From Isoetes taiwanensis (lineage: Eukaryota > Streptophyta > Lycopodiopsida > Isoetales > Isoetaceae), in NCBI GenBank assembly GCA_021234155.1, contig JAJEKV010000006.1, positions 8,647,003-8,711,002 of the forward strand: DNA of 64,000 bases. Direction: 5' to 3'. This document shows, piece by piece, positions 33,941-45,375 of this stretch. The notes below the pieces were generated by a model. The model saw nothing but the letters and a program-made list of their open reading frames with translations. It was not told the origin of the DNA and did not search any database. The position numbers and the translations under genes were made by a program. Each line of letters opens with the position of its first letter. Position 1 is the first letter of the stretch.

Positions 33941-35768
33941 TTTCATGTCATCTCCTCTTTTCTTTACTTGCACCTGCCATTAACTGTTCCAATTGTCAAA
34001 TACATACAGTAAAATAATAGAAAACTGCATCACCACCACTTGTGTGCTATTTTATATGCCATGCATTTGTGGGTAATCGTTTACCGTCTTACAAATCCAC
34101 TACAGACATTCAAAATAATATTAATCAGTGCCTTCATTTTGATTAATAACCTGGAACTGAAGTGTATTGAGCATGAAGGCGAATAGAGCACTTGTAATAG
34201 TTTATTTGTGAAGGGACAAATGTTTTGATCTGTAAGCTATATGATATATATGTGAGAGAGAAACAAAGTTCTCTCATTAAGGACACCTTTAAATGGTTCT
34301 AGAGCATGTATGTGTTATTTTGAGATAACTTTGCTGGTAGAATCATCTGCAAAGAGGAGTATCTTATATCCAACTTCGATTGCATCCAGAAGCAGAGGAA
34401 TAAAATCTTGGAGCACTCTTACACGCACATATGTATGGCTTTTGTGAAGACATATTTGACTAAAACTTTGTAAATGACTGTTAAGTAGATTGGATATGTA
34501 TGTCTACCTTCCCATGCTTGTAAATTATATTTGCTTTTGCCATGAAAAAGGATATAATCAGGGTCCAAGTGAGTATGGCCTTCAAAATATACAGTTGTGT
34601 TATCGCACAAAGAAGCCAGTTTCAACATGACGAAAGCTTACTACCTTCACCATCGCATCTCAAATTGATGTTTTAGGCAGATTTTCGATATCATCCAACT
34701 GCACAGAAATGTCATTGTTCAGATTATTCAACCTAATCAATAATCTAGAAATCTAACTTGATTTTATTGATATTGAGGAAAAAATTTCATCGAAGGCACG
34801 GTACAAAATGAAAGAACCTATTTAATTACGTTTTTTTCTATTACCTGGAATAGAAAAAAGCCTGAATAGTTTTTTTCATGTCATCTCCTCTTTTCTTTAC
34901 TCGCACTTGCCATTAACTATTCCAATTATCAAATATATACAATAAAATAATAGAAAACTGCATCACCACCACTTGTGTGCTATTTTATATGCCATGCATT
35001 TGTGGGTAATCGTTTACCGGCTTACAAATCCACTACAAATATTCGAAATAACATTAATCAGTGCCTTCATTTTGATTAATAACTTGGAACTGAAGTGTAT
35101 TGAGCATGAAGGCGAATAGAGCACTTGTAATAGTTTATTTGTAAAGGGACAAATGTTTTGATCTGTAAGCTATATGATATACATGTGAGAGAGAAACAAA
35201 GTTCTCTCATTAAGGACACCTTTAAACGGTTCTAGAGCATGTATGTGTTATTTTGAGATAACTTTGCTGGGAGAATCATCTGCAAAGAGGAGTATCTATC
35301 CAACTTCGATTGCATCCAGAAGCAGATGAATAAAATCTTGGAGCATATGTATGACTTTTGTAAAGACATATTTGACTAAAACTTTGTAAATGACTGTTAA
35401 GTAGATTGGATATGTATGTCTACCTTCCCATGCTTGTAAATTATATTTGCTTTTGCCATGAAAAAGGATATAATCAGGGTCCAAGTGAGTATGGCCTTCA
35501 AAATATATAGTTGTGTTATCGCACAAAGAAGCCAGTTTCAACATGACGAAAGCTTACTACCTTCACCATCACATCTAAAATTGATGTTTTAGGCAGATTT
35601 TCGATATCATCCAACTGCACAGAAATGTCATTGTTCAGATTACTCAACCTAATGAATAATCTAGAAATCTAACTTGATTTTATTGATATTGAGGAAAAAA
35701 TTTCATCGGAGGCATGGTACGACATGAAAGAACCTATTTAATTACGTTTTTTTTCTATTACTGGAACT
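33941..35768. repeat. Tandem duplication, period about 933 bp
   Basis: Segment 33941-34873 is repeated at 34874-35768 with only scattered substitutions and a few indels (about 95 percent by eye). Shared landmarks include TTTCATGTCATCTCCTCTTT, CTTGTGTGCTATTTTATATG and GGTCCAAGTGAGTATGGCC. A short minus-strand open frame is kept in both (34419-34628 and 35296-35544), starting MLKLASLCDNTTVYFEGHTH. It includes indel-driven differences at its end and I recognise no family. Sequence on either side is unrelated, so this is a fairly recent local duplication. Confidence 0.88.
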
Positions 35769-36023
35769 GAAGGAGTGCTTGTGATTCTTCAGTCGCTACA
35801 TGAGCCATTTAAGTCCTTGCTTTGAGGAATGCTGATCGAAGTGATTGGAGTCGCAAGCTCGGCCATAATCAATAGTCGGGTCTCTAAGGGCAATTTTCCA
35901 GAGTTTTTAATTTCCTCAGCCATGGATGCTAAAATTTAAAGGTTCAACGGCCTAAAATATAAGGTAACAGGACACGTGGATAGTCTAGAATTGCAGGAAT
36001 TGTCGTAGGGAGGGCTAGGCAAG

Positions 36024-36263
36024 CCCCCGGGGGATTCACTTATAACAAAGCGGATATGCCATCTGCGTTCAGGGGGTAGTAAAAAACCCCCTAGTATACT
36101 GACTTATGAAAGCTATTTTAACCCCTTTAAGTATATGGTTTACCCCAAATAGTGGTTAAAAAACCCCTAGTATGGTACGTATGCCTACGTAAAATGGTAA
36201 AAAAAACCCCTCAAGTATAACTCACATGGTTTTTACGCCCAAAACATGTGAATCCCCCGGGGG
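36024..36263. mobile_element. Small inverted-repeat element (MITE-like), 240 bp
   Basis: The ends are CCCCCGGGGGATTCAC and its exact complement, 16 bp each, themselves starting with a perfect CCCCCGGGGG palindrome. A CAAG direct repeat at 36020-36023 and 36264-36267 may be a 4-bp target duplication. The interior repeats the phrase AAAAAACCCC four times with spacing. There is no coding capacity. It lies directly beside the truncated end of the fossil gag region. The superfamily is not recognised. Confidence 0.6.
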
Positions 36264-38027
36264 CAAGCCTACTAAAAAAACTAGCAGTAAGGCAGGCTTG
36301 AGGAATGAATTGGTTCTGTAGTTGGGTTAGAGTGGTGTAACTTTTGGGCATCCTCCTCGTCGATGTCAATGTCTGTTGGGGAATCCCATCCTTCAAAACT
36401 TGCCATGGCTGCTTGCATGACAAAAGGACACTCGTGAGTGCGATGTCCTAGTTGAAAACACCTGAAGCACAACTTTTTCTTTATACATTCGTCCCTTTTT
36501 TCCTTAGGTATGCTGTTCAAAAATTGCTTCACAGACTTTCCCGCCGAGGGACCTGCTGTATAAGGTTCCTTAAAGGGCGTCTTTTTGTCATTTTTACTGT
36601 GGTACTGCTGTGCTCTTCCCTGTGCAGGGGTTGGCGCTTTTTGGTTGAAGCTACCTGTTGATTTCCCTTTGTCGTAATACGACTATCTTTGCGTTGGGTT
36701 TTGCGGTGTCTCCTCTAGACTCAAAGCCTTATCTTCTGCTTCCCCTACTGTCCTGGGGTTTAGTGCACGGACTAATCTTTTGATGTTGCTATTAAGCCCC
36801 TCTATATAACCATCAACTGCCCGCCTTTCTGATATCCTGGGAACATTTAACCTTAGCCTCATAAACTCCTCTGTGTATTTGGCTACAGATAGATTCCCTT
36901 GGTCCAGGCGGTAGAACTGCTGTATCTGACGACTAGTATGTGAGCGTGGCATGTAATGCTTACGGAAAGCCTTGCTGAAGGTTTTGAATCGACAATTGTT
37001 TCTCCTTAGCCTATTTGACTTTGCATACCCCTTCCACCATATGCGTGCTGGTCCTATCAAGTTGGCAGTTGCTACCTTGCCAATATCTTTGTCCTTCATG
37101 CCATATGAATTCCCGAATTCTTCCATCTCATCTAGCCAGGCTTCAGCTTCCATTCCCGATCTGTCTTTCCTGGAAACGCCCCAGCGTGTTTTCCGACATT
37201 GCTCATTGCCTTTGCCTATTTTCTTTTGATAATCCTCGCTCTGCGGGGTGGTTGTGCCTCGCTATGTGAGCCGCCCTCGAATCTTTGTCCGAGTCACTAT
37301 CTGAGCTATCATCCGAACTATCATCTGAGCTTGAACTCGAAGAGTTTTGGTATCTTCTGGTCCTTCTCTTTCTCTTGTTGTGTCCGGACGACTGTGGGGC
37401 AGGTTGTGGTTCCAATTGATTGTTGAGTTGATGTTCCTCTTCCTGAAGAGGTGGTTGTTGTGGCCCATATTCCTCCCCTCAAATGAGTGGGGTGACAATC
37501 TGTACCAACTCGCGCATCTGCCTGTCCATTTCTACTAGGCGCCTGTTTATCTCGGCTGGTGTCATCTCGACTTCCTGTGCTTCTCGGCCGAATAAGTTTC
37601 GTGGTGCCCAATTCGAGGCTTGGCCTTGACTTCCTTGATTCTGTGGAGTGGTTGTGAAGCTCCTGGCTGCAAACATTAATCAAGGATGTCTGTTATGTAC
37701 TATGGTTACTAAGATGTTATTGCTATGGTATTTATCTTACTCGTTGAAGAACTTTTAGCAAAAACACTTATATTCATTCATAATAAGAAAATTACATATT
37801 TGATGTCAAAATTTGAGTTCAAGAATACTATTTTAAGATGTATCTAAATTCTGAGACCCTTAGGCTCCAATGCTGACGCCGACGTTTGGGTTTGAAGTGC
37901 TTCTTAATGTCTTTGAGTTTGAAGCCATGGCCGACGTTTCGTAGCATGTTCCATGTCGAGTGTCCTTCAAGTGCTGGAGCCGGGAGATTTTGTTATGTTT
38001 GCTCCTGATGTCCTTGATCACGAATTA

Positions 38028-38390
38028 CTAGACTCGAGTTACCATACCTATCAAGGCGGCGTTTAGATCGTCTTGTTCCTCCGAGTCCTCTGTGGCCACG
38101 TGTGTTACTTTTCGCTTACCCCGGTGTACTTCCCTCCTTTTTCGCGATTCTGAGTCCTCTCCCTGCTGCGATTCTTCTTGCTCTTGTGATTCTGACTGCT
38201 GTTCTCCTGACAATGACTTCGCATAATCTACTAATACCACCGTCTCGTCTTCCTGTGAACTCCGTTCATCGGATGATTCTTTGCTCTCGCTTCTTGGATG
38301 TTTCTCAGGGTAAATCTTCTTGCCTATGCTTACGTGTCGAGCACCTTCACGAGCTTGGTATTTCCTGGTTGTGGCTTTCGTGCGTGCCAT
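38028..38390 (-). pseudogene. Fossil gag, N-terminal part
   Basis: An ATG at 38390 opens a highly charged Ser/Glu/Lys-rich segment of a Ty3/gypsy gag polyprotein (SESKESSDERSSQEDE; EQEESQQGEDSESRKRREV). Its first ten residues, MARTKATTRK, match the histone H3 tail at eight of ten positions. Downstream parts of gag lie at 37683-36281. The element is a relic. Confidence 0.6.
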
Positions 38391-38899
38391 ATCAAACTGC
38401 TCTGGAGTTGGACAAAAATTCTTAGAGATCTCCTTTTTGGAGAGAAGGTAACTCAGAAGGGATTTAAGGAACAGATTAAGGCAAAATTATTGTGGCCAAA
38501 TTAGGGTATATATGGGGATATTTACGGTTATTTATTCCAACCACCTTTATTTATATTGACTCTATAATATTAGAATCTTAAAATTCTCCAATGGTCCCTA
38601 GGTTATTTATTGTGGATTTGCACCACATTCCACCGGGAAGTCTATTTGGGCCAATTCTTGGACCTACTTCTAGTGGAATATTGGCTTAATGCACAATTTT
38701 TCATCGAGCTACTAGAATTCATGGATTCTATTACTATTATTTTCTATGTTGACTTTATTTTAAGGATGACCTTATTCATGGAAAAATTTTCCCACTCGAG
38801 GTTCAATATTGGGATTTGCACCCCAACTTTTTACTAGGCCAGTTAGTTTTCTATCATAAGTTGATGACTAGTGCTTGATCTTGGTCAACCAAGATCATT

Positions 38900-38911
38900 G
38901 CTCTGATACCA
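38900..38911 (-). other. Primer-binding site of the fossil LTR element
   Basis: TGGTATCAGAGC on the minus strand is complementary to the 3' end of initiator methionine tRNA, the usual primer of plant LTR retrotransposons. It starts one base inside the LTR boundary. Confidence 0.85.
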
Positions 38912-38912
38912 T

Positions 38913-40473
38913 TGTGACGCTCCTTGCGCTATATAATGACATGTACCAGATACATCGAAGGACCTTCCCCATCCAACGGCACCTGTCGTATGGACCCTCT
39001 GTCTAACTCGCGTCTGGGGTCCAGACGATCGAGTAGAGGACACAGAGGTGTCATTCCGTTCCGTCCTCTATGAGGTCCCTATGTCAGCAGAAGCAAAATA
39101 TACAACATAAGCACCAGCAACAATAACAACAGACTACCTCGAAGGGTAGTGATAATCAATCTAACCATGTCATCAAATACAACAATACAATAAATGCATC
39201 AAATACATCAAATAGAGGCTCCTACTCAGGGCTCAGACTCAAGAGGGAGTCGACTGATGGATGGGGGCCTCCAGATAGAACAGACCGAGTTATGGCAATG
39301 ACTTGGGCTGGCAATAGACAATGGCTAGGGTTGACCACTCCATCCGCCCCTCATGTGCATACTTTGCAGATAGGCTAAATCAGGCTCTCGACGTGGATCA
39401 GAACTCGCCAGAGACGTAATCCCATGGTATCACCCAACAAGACTACTCCGGGTTGCATCTCCCCGGTCCGATGAGGTAGGAAGGGTTGCATCTCCCCCTC
39501 CCGGAGTGCAGTGGCTCCATGGGTAGCTAGAGGATCGTGGCTACACACGTCCGCATCTTCGACCAACTCCCCCAAAACAAGAGCCAAGCCGACACTTGCA
39601 ACTCTTGAGAGTCAGGGCGACACCATTGACCCAGGAAGTGTCGGACCCATACCCCTACACAAAGTGACCGACTATGAGCCTAGCCCGCTATGGGACCCCA
39701 AAGAGTCAGCCCGGCCAGTGGTCCTCCTCCACTTTGCCACGACCCCGCTTGTGTGGTGCTCGGTCCACCCATAGCCTCCGTGAGCCGTGGGCTCTATGCA
39801 CAAGTCGCATATTAATGGGAACTAGTGGGTCTAAACTAGGAGCATCATCTACTAGTGGCTACTAGGTCTCTACCCCCCTTCCCAATACACAAGAGGCGCA
39901 AATATGAGGTCAACCAACATCATATCAACATAATCTTGATAATAAAAGAGAATAACAACTAATCCTAATCACATACATCTAACCTATAGTTAGGGTTCAT
40001 TGATTAGGGTTCATGTTCGTAACAATAGGTTCTAGAATGGCTCTCTACCGCAATACCGAATCTATTCAAAATACCGCCTCGACGGCCACCACTTAATTCC
40101 CCTGGTTCTCCATCTCGGCAACCGCTGCTTCTTTACCCAGTTGTCGAAGACTGGTCTTGAAGCCTGAGCTCTGATCGCGAACTGGTGGGTCTGAGGTTGA
40201 TGGAGCCAAAAGTGACTAGGGTTTAGGGTTTAGCCTTTTATATGTTAGGGTTTACATGAGTGCCCCTTGGCTCCTATAGGTGCGTCTATGTGGCGGTATG
40301 CCTATAAGGTGAGGCCATGTGGAAATGGCTTCTTACCTTAGGTTGGCTAAGTTATAGATAACTTAGTCATTACCCCCACATTGGTCGTATACAAGTCTAT
40401 TGATGTAGAAATGTATGGTGACGTGCCCGTAAAATATACGTACTTATGTCGTATATTTTAGGGGAACGTCACA
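38913..40473 (-). repeat. LTR of the fossil Ty3/gypsy-type element
   Basis: A 1,561-bp stretch bounded by TGTGACG and CGTCACA, the TG...CA inverted ends of an LTR. On the minus strand a TATA-like ATATAAAAGG lies near 40234-40243, giving a plausible U3 promoter. A fragment of the same LTR family lies at 12208-12556. No second LTR is in the window, so an age from LTR divergence cannot be given. Confidence 0.8.
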
Positions 40474-40890
40474 GCTAGAAAAAATGGCAATTAATTGCTA
40501 AATTCAGAAGGTTCTCATTCTTTGCAAATTGAAAAGGGACGAGAACAAGGGATCCCAAGGGAGCTGCGTTTCTGCCCATGTTGTTTTGAAGCACAAGTGG
40601 AGGATGAAGACCATGCTTTGATTAGATGCTCGGCCTTTGAGCATATACGAGAAAGTCACCATATCATGTGTAGCTCTCTGACAAAGCTATTCGATCTTCC
40701 TCCATTAGATCTCGGAGCATATCTTTATGAATATCTGAAATCTAGAAATGAGCTATTAGCTCTATATAAGATGGCTGACAACTTGCTCGCCCAAGGGTGA
40801 GCCTTTGTTGATTAATACTGTTGTTTTTTATTTTCGCTGATGGACCTGAGGGTCTGAAGGCGTGACAATAAATAAATAAATAAATAAATA
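40474..40890 (+). mobile_element. LINE 3' end with hairpin and AATA tail
   Basis: The frame 40495-40800 begins GSHSLQIEKGREQGIPRELR and carries the LINE C-terminal zinc motif CPCCFEAQVEDEDHALIRC. It ends at a hairpin GGACC-TGAG-GGTCT (40842-40855), followed by GGCGTGAC and an (AATA) tail at 40867-40890. The upstream part is cut off by the fossil LTR ending at 40473. It belongs to the same LINE clade as 14005-15690 and 45977-49706, judged by the VEDExH zinc motif and the 3' hairpin. Confidence 0.82.
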
Positions 40891-41029
40891 TTTTAGCTTT
40901 TTTTTTTGGTGTCCACATAGATGCTTACTATTATTCTTGAAGAGTTTGGGATGTGAACACTTCTTTCTTATTTCACAATCCTCCTGCTCTTACTTGTTTA
41001 TGCTATAGTTTTGCTCGGACTATTCTTGG

Positions 41030-41690
41030 CATTAGACTGAGGTGCATACCCATGAGCATATCGTTGGGGTGGTGTAAAGCGGGGCAGGTGAGTAGCACGG
41101 TTTCTAACATTTGGGGTTACACATCGATCCTATGGTTTCTAACATGTTGATTGAGCTTGCAATGTTTCAAAGCTTTCTGCTTTTTGACTGAGGTACCTAT
41201 CCATAAGCATCTAGAAATTCTATTTTGATTGTTTGTAAAATTTCAAAGACTTTCTATTTTCGTACTGAGCTGCTTGCTCATGAGCATCTGAGTATATAAG
41301 ACATTCTACTTTGCCTTTTTGCATTCTTTATATTCTTTTACTGAGGTGCTTATCCACAAGCACCTAGAACATTCTAGAACTATATCTAGAATTTTCTATT
41401 TTGAGTTCTTGTAATTTTTTGGAAGAACTTTCTATTTTTAAACATGGATGCTTATTCATGAGCATCTAGTATATTCTAGAACTATCGAGAACATCCTATT
41501 TTGAGCTTTTGCACGTTCAATACAACTTTCTAATTTTAGACTAATTTACTATTCTTGGCATTAGACTGAGGTGCCTACCTATGAGCATCTCTAGAACATC
41601 CCAAAACATTCTATTTTGGTTGTTTGCAAAATTCAAAACTTTCTATTTCTAGGCTAAACTGTTTGCTCGTGAGCATCTGAGTATCTGGGT
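41030..41690. repeat. Degenerate minisatellite, units near 100-130 bp
   Basis: Phrases such as GACTGAGGTGCxTAxCCATGA, GAGCATCTAGAACATTCTAG and TCTATTTTGAGxTTTTGxA recur five or six times with drift and indels. Within it, GAACATTCTAGAA at 41367-41379 is a formally perfect three-unit heat-shock element, probably by chance. No gene is present. Confidence 0.6.
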
Positions 41691-42975
41691 TGTTTTCAGG
41701 TGTTTCCAGCAGTTCCGGTGCCATTTATGGAGACTTTGTTGCAGATAAAACTTATTGCCACAGCCCATGATTTCTGAAATTGCTCTCTCCTAGATCAATT
41801 TCGGCCTGCTTCATGCTCTCTTACTATAACTTTTCCATCAACATAATCTCATATGCTTGCTCCAGTAAAGAAAAACCTCTCCATCCACCGTTATTGTTTT
41901 TACAAAAGCATGCACAAATCTGATCCTGGCAACCTATGCAGCTCAATTGAATCCATAAAATCAGAATTCAAAACCCCACCTGAAAATTAGAGAGATCAAT
42001 GCTGAATCTTCAAGCTCTGGATTCCACAGCTCTGATGCAAATTCCTCCAAAAAGCGCGCCCTCAACTCCACATCTCCAAAAAGCGTCTAAAATTCCTTTC
42101 TCAATTTGCCTCTCTAATTTATAAAGCTTTTGCTTATTTTTAGTTCTGCATGCATGTTCTATTTTGCATGCATGTCAAACATGTATATATGTACATGAGT
42201 ACGTATACTGGCCCATCAAGCAACCAGGACCGTTACATTCACACACAAGGCCAGCTTGACTGCAGGCAGCAAGGATAGAAGCAAATGTAATGTCATTTGG
42301 CATGACACCCACTTCTTGCATACCCTGAAGATATTGCACATCCAACTTTACATTGCCCTATTGAGCTTTACCTACACTGCCACAAGCTTTTAAGATGCTT
42401 AAAAATATGACTCTGTTAGGCTTTATGGGTGCCCCATATAATGGCACCCTCTGATTTTTCCATTTGCTTGTGATGTGGAGTTTTTAACGTCCACGGAAAG
42501 TGATAGTGCCAGCACATTCTCTCACTTCAATAACGTATTGTTGTATTCTATTGGGTTTGTTATAATAGACATTTTTTTTTCTGAAATTCCCATACCATTT
42601 TCTTTGTTGAGAAAGTGCAGTGTTGTGTGCAATCGATTCAAGCAACTATGCAACATATGTTTATAATAAACGGATTCACATGCTAATAAGAGTGCTTAGT
42701 CTAGGACTTGGTTTTATATCTGGCTTCTCTTGCTACATCAGAAACCTTGACTGGGGAATTTTCCTACAATTCTTGAAGTCATTCCCAATTCCCAATTTTT
42801 ATTTGAAAGCTTCCTCGTCAACATCTTAATCCATCCACCTGTCATCACCATTGTTGAAAAAAAAAAAGTAACAATTAGATGAATGCATAGGAATTGAGTT
42901 GGCGCATCTTAATTCACCCACATGTCATCACCATTATGAAAAACAAAAGTGACAATTAGATGAATGCATAAGAAT
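41691..42975. other. Anonymous sequence with a short tandem duplication
   Basis: No gene is supported. Around 42865-42990 the phrase GACAATTAGATGAATGCATA with GAATTGAGTTGGCGCA occurs twice, an approximately 77-bp duplication. An A-run lies at about 42857. Confidence 0.45.
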
Positions 42976-43453
42976 TGAGTTGGCGCAATGCCTAAAGCAT
43001 TGCGTTGGCTAGTTACATGGCCTTACTAGAGATTTGACAAAGGCAAATAAGGGGAAGATGGGAGTTCCAAGTGTGCCTTATAAATAAGCCCCAAGCATGA
43101 AAATATAGAATAAGAATAAGATTAAAAAACCAAAGCAACAATAGGAATTGCAAGTGTGCTTTGAAGAGTTGAAGATGGTTATTGTTAGATTGGGGAAGAT
43201 GGGATTTCAAATGTGCCTTATAAATAAGCCCCAAGCATGAAAATATTTAGGAATTGCAAATGTGCTTTGAAGAGTTGAAGATGGTTACTGTTAGATTGTT
43301 TATGTACTGGAAAGAATCACTTAAATCGTGTTAGGTATACATTTGTTCTCAACCTAGTCGTAACTAAAGCCTCAATGCACATGTACTCTCCTTTAGCAAT
43401 TGTTATGGGTTAGTGTTGCAAACATAGATTATATAAAAAATTTAATGCTTTAT
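42976..43453 (+). repeat. Direct repeat, left copy (partner at 45376-45803)
   Basis: Both copies begin with GCATTGCGTTGGCTAGTTA-like sequence, share CTTATAxTAAGCCCCAA, TTTGAAGAGTTGAAGxTGxT and GTACxGGAAAGAAT, and end at CATAGATTATATAxAAA with AATGCTTTA. The left copy contains an extra internal tandem duplication of about 140 bp (43070-43290). They enclose a LINE end and a satellite. They could be diverged LTR-like ends or two dispersed repeats; there are no TG...CA termini or internal retroviral parts. Confidence 0.65.
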
Positions 43454-43878
43454 GTTTTCCTTCCTATGTCAGTGTTGTGAGATGCACGTGATAGAGGATG
43501 AGCACCATGCCCTCCAAATTGCCCAAAGATATGCCCATGTCCGAAAGCAAAGGTGCACAATCGATCTTAGATGCTTTCGACACACCGCTACATCGGTTAC
43601 TCGCATCACCTATGGTAGCGCGCTACGGGGAGCTTACATCCCTGAGATTTCGTCGGACTTGCTCTTCCGGGGCATGGTATTTGAGAGCCCTCTTTCCATT
43701 AGGGTTTTTCCTCCCAAGTGGGGTTTTTTCATCCCGGTAGTAGGGTTCTACTTGTCTGATTACATTGTTTGTTTTGGTGTTGGGGTTTTTGGCTTTTTGC
43801 ACATGCAATGCAAAGCCGCCTCATAGGCCTCTGGCCTCCGTGGACGTTAAAATAAACTTCCTTCCTTCCTTCCTTCCT
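43454..43878 (+). mobile_element. LINE 3' end with hairpin and TTCC tail
   Basis: The frame from 43452 contains CQCCEMHVIEDEHHALQIA, a LINE C-terminal zinc motif of the VEDExH type. The 3' region carries the shared module at 43697-43740 (AGGGTTTTTCC...CATCCCGG). It then has a hairpin AGGCC-TCT-GGCCT (43825-43837), GGACGTTAAAATAAA and a (TTCC) tail at 43857-43878. Only the last few hundred bases were copied. Confidence 0.72.
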
Positions 43879-43973
43879 ATGTAATTGAGTGTCCAATTTC
43901 TGTTCTCATGTATTTTGTTCCTTAAAAATTACCATCGAATGACACGTTGCATTCATCGCATTTATGACAGATT

Positions 43974-44480
43974 TTGCATTTATTGCGGCCATTAATACAC
44001 TTTGCATTTATTGCGAATTATTAAAGCATGACATGTGTGCACTTTGCATTTATTGCGGCCATTAATACACTTTGCATTTATTGCGAATTATCAAAGCACG
44101 ACATGTGTGCACCTCCTATAGTAAAGCAGTATCCAATTTTTGTTCTCATGTATTTTGTTCCTTAAAAATTACCATCGAATGACACGTTGCATTCATCGCA
44201 TTTATGGCAGATTTGTGCACTTTGCATTTATTGCGGCCATTAATACACTTTGCATTTATTATGCAATTATCAAAAGCACGACACGTGTGCACTTTTGCAT
44301 TTATTGCGGCCATTAATACATTTTGCATTTATTGCGAATTATCAAAGCACGACATGTGTGCACTTTGCATTTATTGCGGCCATTAATACACTTTGCATTT
44401 ATTGTGAATTAATAAAGCACGACACGTGTGCACTTTGCATTTATTGCGGCCATTAATACACTTTGCATTTATTGCGGCCA
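43974..44480. repeat. Satellite-like tandem array, units about 68-70 bp
   Basis: Units contain CACTTTGCATTTATTGCGGC, CATTAATACACTTTGCATTT and AAAGCACGACAxGTGTGCAC. Two units lie at about 43974-44112, then four at 44213-44480, separated by a copy of the sequence that also precedes the array (GTTCTCATGTATTTTGTTCC at about 43902 and 44142). The array thus has a higher-order duplication. No protein or RNA gene; open frames simply follow the repeat period. Confidence 0.85.
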
Positions 44481-44489
44481 TTATTCCGA

Positions 44490-45375
44490 TATCCGCCATA
44501 GCCAAACCTGTGCTTGCCCCTGCATACAAAACTCCGGCGTCATTGCAGTCCACAAGGCATTTCTGTGGGCCAATGTGGCCAAGCGAGTGATGATGAGACA
44601 ACCCGGCAGATCCACTTCCATTCCACGCCGATATGCTTCCTTCCTAGCACTCGGATCGCTAGATTCGCGAGCAAAATGGAGAAAAATTTCTACTACAGAA
44701 CCAGTGCAAATCCTTTCTCTGATTCTGCAATGGTTAATGTTGCACGTCTTCTTATAATTTTGTACATCATTTCTTTATTCTACAGAAGCAATATTAAATT
44801 CTTTTTGAGGATTGCTTAAGGAAGTATTTGAGGAACAATACTAAATCTTTTCTGAAATTTGCTTAGCAGAAGCATTTGAGGAAGAATGATTGGAGATGCG
44901 TCATCTTCAGAAATCACAAAGTAAACAACTCATTACAGCGTGTTGATTACAAAATGCAGGTTCTAATCATATGTGCCCATGGCCACTGTGGTATAATGCC
45001 TCCTTTGTTTTCAAATTATATCCCGGATTCAAGCTTCAGAGATGAAGGCGTATGGATACACAAGCATGTTTAGAGCAGAATTTGTTTTTGGGGCAGAAAT
45101 AGAGCCAATGCCCCATTCTATGGCTGGGCCAGGGATAGAAATGATGATCTCTGTTTTGAGAGCAAGTGGGCTCTTTGCCCCAGCTTGAGACGACCCAGAA
45201 TTCTCGGATCCAGCACTATTAGATCCTGCCTTCGTACACCAGCATAGGCATGAGCAATGCAATTACTTTAACTTTCACATATCTAGAACTGGCATTGTTT
45301 CAACTTAACAATATTCGGTGGAGAGAAATGTTCGCGGCGGCCTTGGCCGCCGCGATAAATTTCTTGTAGATATAA
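44490..45375. other. Anonymous sequence
   Basis: No gene is supported. Frames at 44428-44819 extend out of the satellite array and lack recognisable motifs. A short GC-rich palindrome, CGCGGCGGC...GCCGCCGCG, lies at about 45332-45353. Confidence 0.4.

Larger units (their letters stand above)
36270..40473 (-). mobile_element. Fossil Ty3/gypsy-type LTR retrotransposon, 5' part only
   Basis: Read on the minus strand: one LTR (40473-38913), a primer-binding site, and a gag region down to about 36280 ending with a zinc knuckle (CFRCFQLGHRTHEC). Gag shows the ARIWWKGYAKSN and YTEEFMRLRLNVP landmarks of plant Ty3/gypsy capsid regions. Protease, reverse transcriptase, integrase and the second LTR are absent, so the copy is truncated. 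It is broken in several places and clearly old. The LTR abuts LINE sequence at 40474, showing insertion into that LINE. Confidence 0.82.

Noticed and set aside
38028-38390. Histone H3 gene on the minus strand, from the start MARTKATTRK
   Set aside because: After ten residues the sequence leaves H3 entirely and becomes a Ser/Glu-rich gag segment beside an LTR and primer-binding site.
41367-41379. Perfect heat-shock element GAACATTCTAGAA
   Set aside because: Lies in a degenerate minisatellite with no gene downstream; one such match is not unlikely in 64 kb.
43974-44480. CRISPR-like array of regular repeats
   Set aside because: Whole units of 68-70 bp repeat including the would-be spacers, there are no unique spacers or cas genes, and the context is eukaryotic; it is a satellite.
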